11,010 bases of DNA from Cellvibrionales bacterium UBA2511 (GTDB taxonomy: Bacteria > Pseudomonadota > Gammaproteobacteria > Pseudomonadales > Porticoccaceae): contig DDNV01000051.1 of NCBI GenBank assembly GCA_002341315.1, positions 728 to 11,737 of the forward strand, given 5' to 3'. The notes under the pieces are model-generated. The model did not search any database. It saw only the letters and a program-made list of their open reading frames with translations, and was not told the DNA's origin. This document shows, in pieces, positions 1 to 6,440 of this stretch; within the stretch, counting starts at the first letter, position 1; each line of letters begins with the position of its first letter. Position numbers and translations under genes: made by a program.

Positions 1-914
1 ACACCGTCCTGATGGATGCCGGACTCGTGTGCAAAGGCATTCGCACCGACGATGGCCTTGTTCGGCTGAACAGGAAATCCGGTGATACTGGATACCAGGC
101 GCGAGGTAGCGACAATCTGCGTGGTATCAATCTGAGTCTCCACCGGAAAGATATCCTTACGGGTGCGCACCGCCATGACAATTTCTTCCAGCGCAGCATT
201 GCCGGCGCGCTCACCCAAACCATTAATGGTACATTCGATCTGCCTTGCGCCTTGCATGACGGCAGCGAGGGAGTTGGCAACCGCCAGACCGAGGTCATTG
301 TGGCAATGCACAGAAAAAATTGCCTTGTCTGCGTTCGGCACTGCGGCAATCAGGCGACCAATAGTATCGGCGTATTCCGCAGGAAAACCGTAACCCACCG
401 TATCGGGGAGGTTGATCGTGCGAGCGCCAGCATTGATCACCTGTTCGATGATACGACACATGAAATCAAATTCAGAACGACTGGCATCTTCCAGTGAAAA
501 TTCCACATCACCGACCTTGTTACGGGCGAGTTTCACAGCGGAGACTGCCTGCTCAACCACCTGATCAGGGGTCATCTGCAATTTATATTTCATGTGGATC
601 GGGGACGTGGCGATAAAGGTGTGTATGCGTGCCGAACGGGCATTTTTCAACGCCTCTGCCGCGCGCTCAATATCCACGTGGGTAGTGCGTGCCAAACTGC
701 ACACTGTCGAATCCTTGATGGTGTCGGCTATGGATTTGACGGCTTCAAAATCCCCCTGACTCGATACGGCAAAACCCGCCTCAATAACATCCACTCGCAG
801 CTTCTCCAGCGCCTTGGCGACTCGGAGTTTCTCCTCCCTGGTCATGGAAGCGCCCGGACTTTGCTCGCCATCGCGCAAGGTCGTATCGAAAATCACCAAC
901 TGTTGTTTATCCAT
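1..914 (-). CDS. leuA: 2-isopropylmalate synthase, N-terminal part (runs off left edge)
   Basis: LeuA condenses acetyl-CoA with 2-ketoisovalerate to give 2-isopropylmalate, the first committed step of leucine synthesis, in the cytoplasm. About 304 residues of the N-terminal TIM-barrel catalytic domain are visible. It opens with [16 protein letters not shown] (metal-ligand Asp15, catalytic Arg14) and carries the metal-binding SVHCHNDLG (His203 and His205), the [15 protein letters not shown] segment and, near the edge, [10 protein letters not shown]. The C-terminal leucine-binding regulatory domain lies outside the window, so feedback control cannot be judged. The ATG at 914 is supported by GGAG nine bases upstream and by alignment with the E. 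coli N-terminus (offset of one residue). No frameshift is seen. It lies 300 bases downstream of pssA on the same strand, behind a leader that may control its translation. Confidence 0.96.
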   Translation of the reverse strand, partial: MDKQQLVIFDTTLRDGEQSPGASMTREEKLRVAKALEKLRVDVIEAGFAVSSQGDFEAVKSIADTIKDSTVCSLARTTHVDIERAAEALKNARSARIHTFIATSPIHMKYKLQMTPDQVVEQAVSAVKLARNKVGDVEFSLEDASRSEFDFMCRIIEQVINAGARTINLPDTVGYGFPAEYADTIGRLIAAVPNADKAIFSVHCHNDLGLAVANSLAAVMQGARQIECTINGLGERAGNAALEEIVMAVRTRKDIFPVETQIDTTQIVATSRLVSSITGFPVQPNKAIVGANAFAHESGIHQDG

Positions 915-918
915 GACT

Positions 919-1057
919 TGCTGCTCCAGATAATCCGCCCCATCCTTCGGGACAGGACAAAATAATTACGCGAATTCTCCGCACGGAGGGAGATATTTGC
1001 AAACAGGGATGAGTAAAACCGGAAAAAGAATCGTTGCCCCTCAGGGCAGGAGCAGCA
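919..1057 (-). promoter_or_regulatory. leuA leader with long-range anti-Shine-Dalgarno pairing
   Basis: On the minus-strand RNA, TGCTGCTCC (1057-1049, inside the leucine codons of the mini-ORF) is the exact reverse complement of GGAGCAGCA (927-919), which contains the leuA Shine-Dalgarno. Inside this outer stem three more pairings fit without conflict: TGCCC/GGGCA around a TGAG loop (1048-1035, the loop holding the leader stop codon); CTCATCC/GGATGGG (1013-1007 with 945-939, one G-U pair); and, within that, CTCCG/CGGAG (988-977). None is followed directly by a run of U, so this does not look like a transcription terminator. The inferred function is sequestration of the leuA start, relieved when a ribosome stalls on the leucine codons. 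Confidence 0.45.
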
Positions 1058-1064
1058 CATACAT
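1041..1064 (-). CDS. Possible leucine-rich leader peptide MYVLLLP upstream of leuA
   Basis: A seven-codon ORF (ATG TAT GTG CTG CTC CTG CCC, stop TGA) ends 126 bases before leuA. Three consecutive leucine codons after a valine codon fit the pattern of amino-acid leader peptides such as E. coli LeuL. No convincing Shine-Dalgarno precedes the ATG. A TTG at 1082 in the same frame, with AGGG four bases upstream, would give a 13-codon version that adds SHCAV before the MYVLLLP part. The leucine codons overlap the sequence complementary to the leuA ribosome-binding site. Its translation is inferred, not shown. Confidence 0.35.
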   Translation of the reverse strand: MYVLLLP

Positions 1065-1111
1065 AACAGCACAGTGGGACAAGATACCCTGCTATGGCTG
1101 CGCTGTTCTTG

Positions 1112-1134
1112 TGTGATACACGTTCTTGATCACA
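1112..1134. repeat. Inverted repeat TGTGAT-N11-ATCACA in the pssA-leuA gap
   Basis: Perfect 6-bp arms are separated by 11 bases. The overlapping GTGTGATACAC (1111-1121) is itself a small palindrome, and GTTCTTG occurs twice (1105-1111 and 1122-1128, 17 bases apart). It could be an operator for an unidentified regulator or a hairpin in the leuA leader. The spacing does not fit CRP. No function is claimed. Confidence 0.4.
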
Positions 1135-1163
1135 TTAAAGACTGGCCTGGAAACCCTGTGTTT

Positions 1164-1192
1164 ATTCAATCAGGTTTTCCATTTTTTGCCAA
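1164..1192 (-). promoter_or_regulatory. Candidate sigma70 promoter for leuA
   Basis: TTGGCA (1192-1187) and TTGAAT (1169-1164) are separated by 17 bases, matching the -35 and -10 consensus at five and four of six positions. Transcription would start near 1157, giving a leader of about 240 nt that contains the short ORF and the leuA folding elements. The spacer overlaps a hairpin-forming repeat. Transcription could instead read through from pssA, since no clear terminator lies between. Confidence 0.35.
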
Positions 1193-1214
1193 CCACTGTT
1201 GCCCCCAAAACCTC

Positions 1215-2012
1215 TTAACCAGAAACAACCTTATCCCCTCTTTTTTTATGCCATAGCCACTCGAGTGGCCCGGACAGCGAATACGCCACAGCAAGCAGAA
1301 ACAGGATTCGGGGTGGATCAATCAGAATAATGACCAGCGCCATGGCGATGCCGAAAATCACCACAAAGGGTACCTTCCCCTTCAGATCCAGGCCCTTGAG
1401 GCTACGGTAACGAAGATTTGATACCATCAACAGGCCCGCCACAGCGGTGACCAACGCGGCCAATAGTGCCAACTCGGTGGATGGCTCAGCATCAAAGCCG
1501 CTCCACACCATGGCTGCCACCAGAGCAGCCCCTGTCGGGCTGGCAATGCCTATAAAGTAACGCTTGTCTACCAGGTCTACCTGGGTATTGAAGCGCGCCA
1601 GACGAAACGCCGCACAGGACGCGTAAATAAAGGCGGCAGCCCAGCCGATTCTACCCACTTCATCAAGCATCCAGCTAAACACGACAATGGCGGGCGCCAC
1701 ACCAAATGACACCATATCGGACAGACTGTCGTACTGAACACCAAATTCGCTGGACGTATAGGTCATCCTGGCGATAAGCCCGTCCAGACCATCAAAAATC
1801 ATGGCAACAAAGATAGCAATGGCGGCCGCCTGAAACTTGCCGTCCATCCCCGCCAGAATCGCATAGAAGCCACTGAACAATGCGCCGGTCGTAAACAGGT
1901 TTGGCAACAAATAGATGCCTCTATGGCGTGCGGGCTCTGCGCTCCCGACCGGCATTTCCTGCCCGGAGGCGGTATTCTCAGGGATCGCTTCCTGTTTTTC
2001 GTTGTCCGTCAT
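1215..2012 (-). CDS. pssA: CDP-diacylglycerol--serine O-phosphatidyltransferase
   Basis: An integral inner-membrane enzyme that transfers a phosphatidyl group from CDP-diacylglycerol to serine, giving phosphatidylserine, the precursor of phosphatidylethanolamine. The 265-residue protein has a polar N-terminal tail of about 30 residues followed by hydrophobic segments. The CDP-alcohol phosphatidyltransferase signature is complete: Asp74, Asp77-Gly78, Ala81-Arg82, Gly91, Asp95 and Asp99. This is the membrane (type II, CDP-alcohol) family, unlike the peripheral phospholipase-D-like PssA of E. coli; Pseudomonas also has this type. The ATG at 2012 has GAGG seven bases upstream. It follows the terminator of the ilv operon, so it probably has its own promoter. 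The same neighbourhood (ilvC next to pssA) is known from Pseudomonas. A homologous archaetidylserine-type specificity cannot be excluded but is unlikely in this setting. Confidence 0.93.
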   Translation of the reverse strand: MTDNEKQEAIPENTASGQEMPVGSAEPARHRGIYLLPNLFTTGALFSGFYAILAGMDGKFQAAAIAIFVAMIFDGLDGLIARMTYTSSEFGVQYDSLSDMVSFGVAPAIVVFSWMLDEVGRIGWAAAFIYASCAAFRLARFNTQVDLVDKRYFIGIASPTGAALVAAMVWSGFDAEPSTELALLAALVTAVAGLLMVSNLRYRSLKGLDLKGKVPFVVIFGIAMALVIILIDPPRILFLLAVAYSLSGPLEWLWHKKRGDKVVSG

Positions 2013-2039
2013 CTTTTCGCCTCAGCATTGATTGTCAGT

Positions 2040-2068
2040 AGTATATGGTGTGTTGTTTTTATAGAAAA
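2040..2068 (-). promoter_or_regulatory. Candidate promoter for pssA
   Basis: TATACT at 2045-2040 is a five-of-six match to a -10 box. The hexamer 17 bases upstream, TTTTCT (2068-2063), is a poor -35. It lies between the ilvC terminator and the pssA start and would give a leader of roughly 20 nt. Confidence 0.35.
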
Positions 2069-2099
2069 AACCATCTTATTAAAAATCGACGGCTACAAC

Positions 2100-2126
2100 A
2101 AAAAAACCGCGCCAGGGCGCGGTTTT
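2100..2126 (-). terminator. Intrinsic terminator of the ilvI-ilvH-ilvC operon
   Basis: On the minus strand AAAACCGCGCC and GGCGCGGTTTT form an 11-bp GC-rich stem (2113-2103 with 2126-2116) with a tiny central loop, and the 3' arm continues into a run of seven U (2106-2100). It starts about 20 bases after the ilvC stop. It separates the ilv operon from pssA. Confidence 0.9.
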
Positions 2127-2145
2127 CTCGGCTGAAACAGTCCCC

Positions 2146-3213
<1,068 letters not shown>

Positions 3214-3250
3214 TCATTTTTAACCACCCTGACATTCTGTGTAAAAGGGC

Positions 3251-3742
3251 TTAAAGTCGCAGTGCTTTTTCCCCCCGGGACAACCCGGATACGCCGGAGC
3301 GAACCACCTCAAGTATCTCGGCACCGGCAACCGCCTGAATGAAGGCGTCGAGTTTATCACTGTTGCCGACAATCTGTACCGTATAAGCATTGGCACTCAC
3401 GTCGATAACCTGCCCGCGAAAAATGTCCACACAACGCTTGATTTCGGCGCGTTGCGGACCGGAAGCCTTCACCTTGAGAAGCATCAGCTCGCGTTCGATA
3501 TGCGGGCCTTCAGTGAGATCCACCACCTTGACCACATCAATCAACTTGTGGAGATGCTTGGTAATCTGTTCAATTACCTGATCGTTGCCGTGGGTCGTCA
3601 ACGTCAGGCGCGACAACGTCTGATCATCAGTGGGGGCCACCGTCAATGTATCAATGTTATAACCGCGCTGGGAAAACAGGCCCACCACCCGCGACAGCGC
3701 TCCCGGTTCGTTTTCCATCAAAACTGAAATTATGCGTCTCAT
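3251..3742 (-). CDS. ilvH: Acetolactate synthase regulatory (small) subunit
   Basis: The regulatory subunit activates the catalytic subunit and makes it sensitive to valine. It has 163 residues, the same length as E. coli IlvH. An N-terminal ACT domain (about residues 4-77) contains NEPGALSRVVGLFSQRGYNI, including Asn11, Gly14 and Asn29, positions known to affect valine inhibition in E. coli IlvH. The C-terminal ALS small-subunit domain follows (about 80-160). The valine site therefore looks intact. Its ATG overlaps the ilvI stop by one base (TGATG) and GGAG lies eight bases upstream inside ilvI, so translation is probably coupled, which suits subunit stoichiometry. Confidence 0.97.
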   Translation of the reverse strand: MRRIISVLMENEPGALSRVVGLFSQRGYNIDTLTVAPTDDQTLSRLTLTTHGNDQVIEQITKHLHKLIDVVKVVDLTEGPHIERELMLLKVKASGPQRAEIKRCVDIFRGQVIDVSANAYTVQIVGNSDKLDAFIQAVAGAEILEVVRSGVSGLSRGEKALRL

Positions 3743-5481
3743 CAGGTGCGCTCCGTCTTACTCAACCACATATCACGCATGGAACCGTTCGGTGCCACCA
3801 GCATGGGATACACATGTTCAGAACGGTCGACGTAAATGTCCATAAACACCACACGGTCCTTGAGACTGAAACACTCTTCCATTTTCTGATCCAGCTCATC
3901 GAACCGGGTAACCTTGATACCCACGTGGCCATAGGCCTCAGCCAGCTTGATGAAATCCGGCAGTGAATCTTCGTAGAGGCTGGAGGAGTAACGACTGCTG
4001 TACTGCATATCCTGCCATTGACGCACCATGCCCAGCGCCTGGTTATTCAGATTGATAATCTTGATCGGCAACCCGTACTGGGTACAGGTGGACAACTCCT
4101 GAATGCACATCTGGATGCTACCCTCTCCAGTGACACAGGCCACCATGGCATCGGGGTGAGCCAGCTGCACTCCCATGGCAGCAGGCAAGCCGAAACCCAT
4201 GGTGCCAAGCCCACCGGAGTTGATCCAGCGGCGCGGCTGGTCGAACAGGTAATACTGGGCTGCGAACATCTGGTGTTGTCCTACATCGGATGTGACAAAC
4301 GCGTCCCCTCCGGTGGCCCGATACAACGACTTGATAACGTCCTGCGGCTTGATAATATTGCCGCCACTGGCTTCATAGCGGGACTGGGTATAAATACCGT
4401 GACGGTCGCGCCATTCATTGATCTGCTTCCACCAGTCTGCCATCGCCTCCTCATCCAGCCGCTTGCCAGTGTCCTGCAGCTGATCAACCATTTCCCGCAG
4501 CACCACATCGCAGGCACCGACAATCGGAATATCCGCCTTGATCGTTTTGGCGATTGATGTGGGATCCACATCGATATGAATAATGGTTGCAGAGGGGCAG
4601 AACTTGCCGGTTGTGTTGGTTACCCGATCATCAAAGCGGGCACCGACGGCCAGAATCACATCGGCATGATGCATTGCCGTATTGGCTTCAAAAGTGCCGT
4701 GCATACCGAGCATACCGACAAACTGGGGATCTGAGCCCGGGAAAGCACCCAAGCCCATCAGAGTATTGGTGACCGGCGCATTGATCAGCCGAGCCAACTC
4801 CGTTAATTGGGAGGAGGCCTCGCCCATAATCACCCCGCCACCGCTGTAGATAATCGGACGCTTGGCCCCCAGCAGTGTTTTAATGGCCCGCTTGATCTGA
4901 CCGGAGTGCCCCTTACTGGTGGGCTGGTAAGAGCGGATTTTGACTTTTTCAGGGTATTCGTAAGGCACCCGGTGATTGGGGTCTGTCACATCTTTTGGAA
5001 TATCGACAACAACAGGACCCGGTCGACCCGAACCAGCGATAAAGAATGCCTTGGCAATGACACCAGCTATTTCAGTAGCATCTTTCACCAAAAAACTGTG
5101 CTTTACGATAGGACGGGAAATCCCCACCATATCCGTTTCCTGGAAAGCATCTTCACCTATTTTCTCTCTGGCCACCTGGCCGGAAATAACCACCAGGGGA
5201 ATGGAGTCCATGTAGGCGGTAGCAATTCCGGTTATGGCATTGGTGGCACCCGGACCAGAGGTGACCAACACGACACCCACCTCTCCGGTAGAACGGGAGT
5301 GGCCATCCGCCGCATGAACAGCAGCTTGCTCATGACGTACCAAGATATGCTGGACATCCGTTTGTTGGAACAGGGCATCATAGATATGGAGCGCAGCGCC
5401 ACCGGGATATCCCCAGATGTATTTAACGCCGGCATCTTTTAGAGCGCGGATGACTATTTCACCGCCAGACAGTAGTTCCAC
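3742..5481 (-). CDS. ilvI: Acetolactate synthase catalytic (large) subunit
   Basis: A thiamine-diphosphate and FAD enzyme that condenses two pyruvates, or pyruvate and 2-ketobutyrate, as the first common step of branched-chain amino acid synthesis. I start it at the GTG at 5481, giving 579 residues that begin (M)[13 protein letters not shown] like E. coli IlvI (574 residues). GAGGA lies eight bases upstream of this GTG. An in-frame ATG at 5544 would add 21 unlike residues without a Shine-Dalgarno. The catalytic Glu51 is in [13 protein letters not shown]. The thiamine-diphosphate motif is G452-E453-G454-S, ending at Asn479-Asn480, with Glu where the textbook motif has Asp. The C-terminus WLSKTERT matches E. 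coli IlvI. It is the first gene of the ilvI-ilvH-ilvC operon, with a promoter and a long leader upstream. The symbol ilvB is used for orthologues in some genomes. Confidence 0.97.
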   Translation of the reverse strand: MELLSGGEIVIRALKDAGVKYIWGYPGGAALHIYDALFQQTDVQHILVRHEQAAVHAADGHSRSTGEVGVVLVTSGPGATNAITGIATAYMDSIPLVVISGQVAREKIGEDAFQETDMVGISRPIVKHSFLVKDATEIAGVIAKAFFIAGSGRPGPVVVDIPKDVTDPNHRVPYEYPEKVKIRSYQPTSKGHSGQIKRAIKTLLGAKRPIIYSGGGVIMGEASSQLTELARLINAPVTNTLMGLGAFPGSDPQFVGMLGMHGTFEANTAMHHADVILAVGARFDDRVTNTTGKFCPSATIIHIDVDPTSIAKTIKADIPIVGACDVVLREMVDQLQDTGKRLDEEAMADWWKQINEWRDRHGIYTQSRYEASGGNIIKPQDVIKSLYRATGGDAFVTSDVGQHQMFAAQYYLFDQPRRWINSGGLGTMGFGLPAAMGVQLAHPDAMVACVTGEGSIQMCIQELSTCTQYGLPIKIINLNNQALGMVRQWQDMQYSSRYSSSLYEDSLPDFIKLAEAYGHVGIKVTRFDELDQKMEECFSLKDRVVFMDIYVDRSEHVYPMLVAPNGSMRDMWLSKTERT

Positions 5482-5548
5482 TGTGCAAATCCTCAAAATC
5501 AACAGGTCACAAAGTCGGTTCCTCCGCCAGGGCGAAATAAACATAACG

Positions 5549-5562
5549 CTGTGACATCACAG
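5549..5562. repeat. Palindrome CTGTGACATCACAG upstream of ilvI
   Basis: Six-base arms surround a two-base centre. It could be a protein-binding site or a short hairpin in the ilvI leader, about 70 bases before the GTG start. The regulator is unknown. Confidence 0.45.
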
Positions 5563-5614
5563 ATCTGCAAGTGCAATTACGCCACCGACGACAAAGTCGT
5601 GATACTCGGTGCGT

Positions 5615-5638
5615 CAGGTTTGTGGGTAAACAAACCTG
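5615..5638 (-). repeat. Perfect 9-bp hairpin in the ilvI leader
   Basis: CAGGTTTGT and ACAAACCTG flank the loop TTACCC. GCGT and ACGC on either side can extend the stem after a short bulge. There is no U tract on either strand, so it is not an intrinsic terminator. Confidence 0.7.
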
Positions 5639-5671
5639 TCTGGACGCCTGGCGAACGCTGTTTACGCTCAC

Positions 5672-5687
5672 TTGGCAAGTTGGCAAG
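5672..5687. repeat. Tandem duplication of TTGGCAAG in the ilvI leader
   Basis: Two identical adjacent 8-base units, read as CTTGCCAA twice on the minus-strand RNA. It lies about 40 bases downstream of the predicted transcription start. Confidence 0.8.
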
Positions 5688-5728
5688 GAACCAGTTAGCG
5701 GGCAATTAGCAAGCCCACACAGGCAGAT

Positions 5729-5757
5729 ACTCTATTTACTCCTATCAAGTCAGTCAA
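5729..5757 (-). promoter_or_regulatory. Sigma70-type promoter of the ilvI operon
   Basis: TTGACT (5757-5752) and TAGAGT (5734-5729) are separated by exactly 17 bases, matching at five and four of six positions. Transcription would begin near 5722, leaving a leader of about 240 nt before the ilvI GTG at 5481. Confidence 0.6.
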
Positions 5758-5808
5758 GGAGTTGTTGTTATTCACACAGGAAATAGCACTTGTTTTGCTA
5801 CCTTGTGC

Positions 5809-5838
5809 TCAACACTCCACCACCAAATCCGCTATGAT
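5809..5838 (+). promoter_or_regulatory. Candidate promoter for the DUF4124 gene
   Basis: TCAACA (5809-5814) and TATGAT (5833-5838) are separated by 18 bases. The -10 is a five-of-six match and the -35 four of six. It would give a leader of about 52 nt before the ATG at 5897. Confidence 0.4.
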
Positions 5839-5896
5839 GAATAAAAAATCAATACGGGTTTATCCGATTCAAACGGTTTACGGAAGGTTCACGGAC

Positions 5897-6352
5897 ATGA
5901 AACGTATGAACAACCTCGCACTCGCTCTGCTGACAATGGCTCTGTGCCTCCCGTTGCAAGCGGCAAAAGTTTACAAGTGGCAGGATGCGGATGGAGCATG
6001 GCACTTCTCTGAAAAACCGCCCGTAGAGCACTCTGCTGAAACAATAAAAATACCCACACCCGGCAAGGGTAAAGAAGTTAGTGCAACAACTGCTGACCAG
6101 ATACCTGAAAGCAACGTATCAGAGAAGCCCCCGGACCTGAAAACCAAAAAATCTGAAGAGGTCGCCGCCGAAGATGCTGCCCTTGCCAGAGAAAACTGTA
6201 TCAAAGCCAGAGAAAATCTTGAAAACCTGCAAAGGGGCAGCAGACTGAGAGTCAAAGATCCGGACACTGATCAAGTTCGCTACCTCAGCACAGAAGAGCA
6301 AAATGAATGGATGGAAAAGTCCCGAACAATGATTCAGGATAACTGTCAGTAA
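5897..6352 (+). CDS. Exported DUF4124-domain protein
   Basis: A 151-residue protein of unknown function. The ATG at 5897 is chosen because GGAAGG lies nine bases upstream and the product then begins with a clear signal peptide, MKRMNNLALALLTMALCLPLQA, probably cleaved after residue 22. An upstream in-frame ATG or TTG (from 5762) would bury that signal. The mature N-terminus KVYKWQDADGAWHFSEKPP (residues 24-42) is typical of the DUF4124 domain found in proteobacterial periplasmic proteins. A low-complexity Lys/Pro/Glu-rich middle and a helical charged C-terminal half follow, including ENCIKARENLENLQRGSRLR and a last-but-one Cys. Two cysteines in the mature protein could form a disulfide. It is divergent from ilvI and convergent with clpB. 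A comparable hypothetical gene lies near ilvI in Pseudomonas, as I recall. No reaction or partner is known. Confidence 0.85.
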   Translation: MKRMNNLALALLTMALCLPLQAAKVYKWQDADGAWHFSEKPPVEHSAETIKIPTPGKGKEVSATTADQIPESNVSEKPPDLKTKKSEEVAAEDAALARENCIKARENLENLQRGSRLRVKDPDTDQVRYLSTEEQNEWMEKSRTMIQDNCQ

Positions 6353-6372
6353 TCGATTTGAGTTTGGGTGTG

Positions 6373-6403
6373 GCAGCCAGTCCGGATCCGCCGGGCTGGC
6401 TGC
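6373..6403. terminator. Strong hairpin between convergent DUF4124 gene and clpB, no U tract
   Basis: GCAGCCAG and CTGGCTGC (6373-6380 and 6396-6403) pair perfectly and CCGG/CCGG extends the stem inside a T-G pair around the loop ATCCG. It lies 21 bases after the DUF4124 stop and 38 bases after the clpB stop, where a bidirectional terminator is expected. Neither side is followed by a U run, so it may only stabilise 3' ends or act with another factor. Confidence 0.4.
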
Positions 6404-6440
6404 AGATTACCCATGATGTCCTGTAGACAACGGGAAACTC

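Larger units (their letters stand above)
5482..5722 (-). promoter_or_regulatory. Long structured leader of the ilvI operon
   Basis: This part of the 415-base divergent region carries several RNA-folding elements. A mini-ORF GTG GGC TTG CTA ATT GCC CGC TAA (5718-5695, peptide GLLIAR after the start) sits a few bases after the predicted transcription start and inside a 6-bp hairpin (5718-5698). Further on are a tandem 8-base repeat (5672-5687), a perfect 9-bp hairpin around TTACCC (5638-5615), a small ACGAC/GTCGT hairpin (5600-5588) and the palindrome at 5549-5562. GGTTCCTT (5693-5686) can pair with GAGGAACC (5525-5518). No stem is followed by a U run, so no transcription attenuator is apparent. 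A regulatory role is inferred from length and structure only. Confidence 0.4.

Noticed and set aside
892..1060. A longer ORF in another frame from the ATG at 1060 (begins MCCSCPEGQRFFF) overlapping the leuA start.
   Set aside because: It runs out of frame into leuA, has no Shine-Dalgarno and resembles no protein I know. The Cys-rich start is the leucine run read in a shifted frame.
1112..1134. CRP binding site suggested by TGTGA and TCACA.
   Set aside because: CRP sites have six bases between these half-sites; here there are 13, and the ilvI palindrome has two.
5482..5544. An upstream in-frame ATG at 5544 giving an IlvI with 21 extra residues.
   Set aside because: No ribosome-binding site, and the extra residues have no counterpart in IlvI. 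The GTG at 5481 has GAGGA at ideal spacing and aligns with the family N-terminus.
5615..5638. The 9-bp ilvI leader hairpin as an intrinsic terminator or transcription attenuator.
   Set aside because: No U run follows on either strand.
5762..5896. A 45-residue N-terminal extension of the DUF4124 protein.
   Set aside because: It would place the clear signal peptide in the middle of the protein; the ATG at 5897 has a good Shine-Dalgarno.
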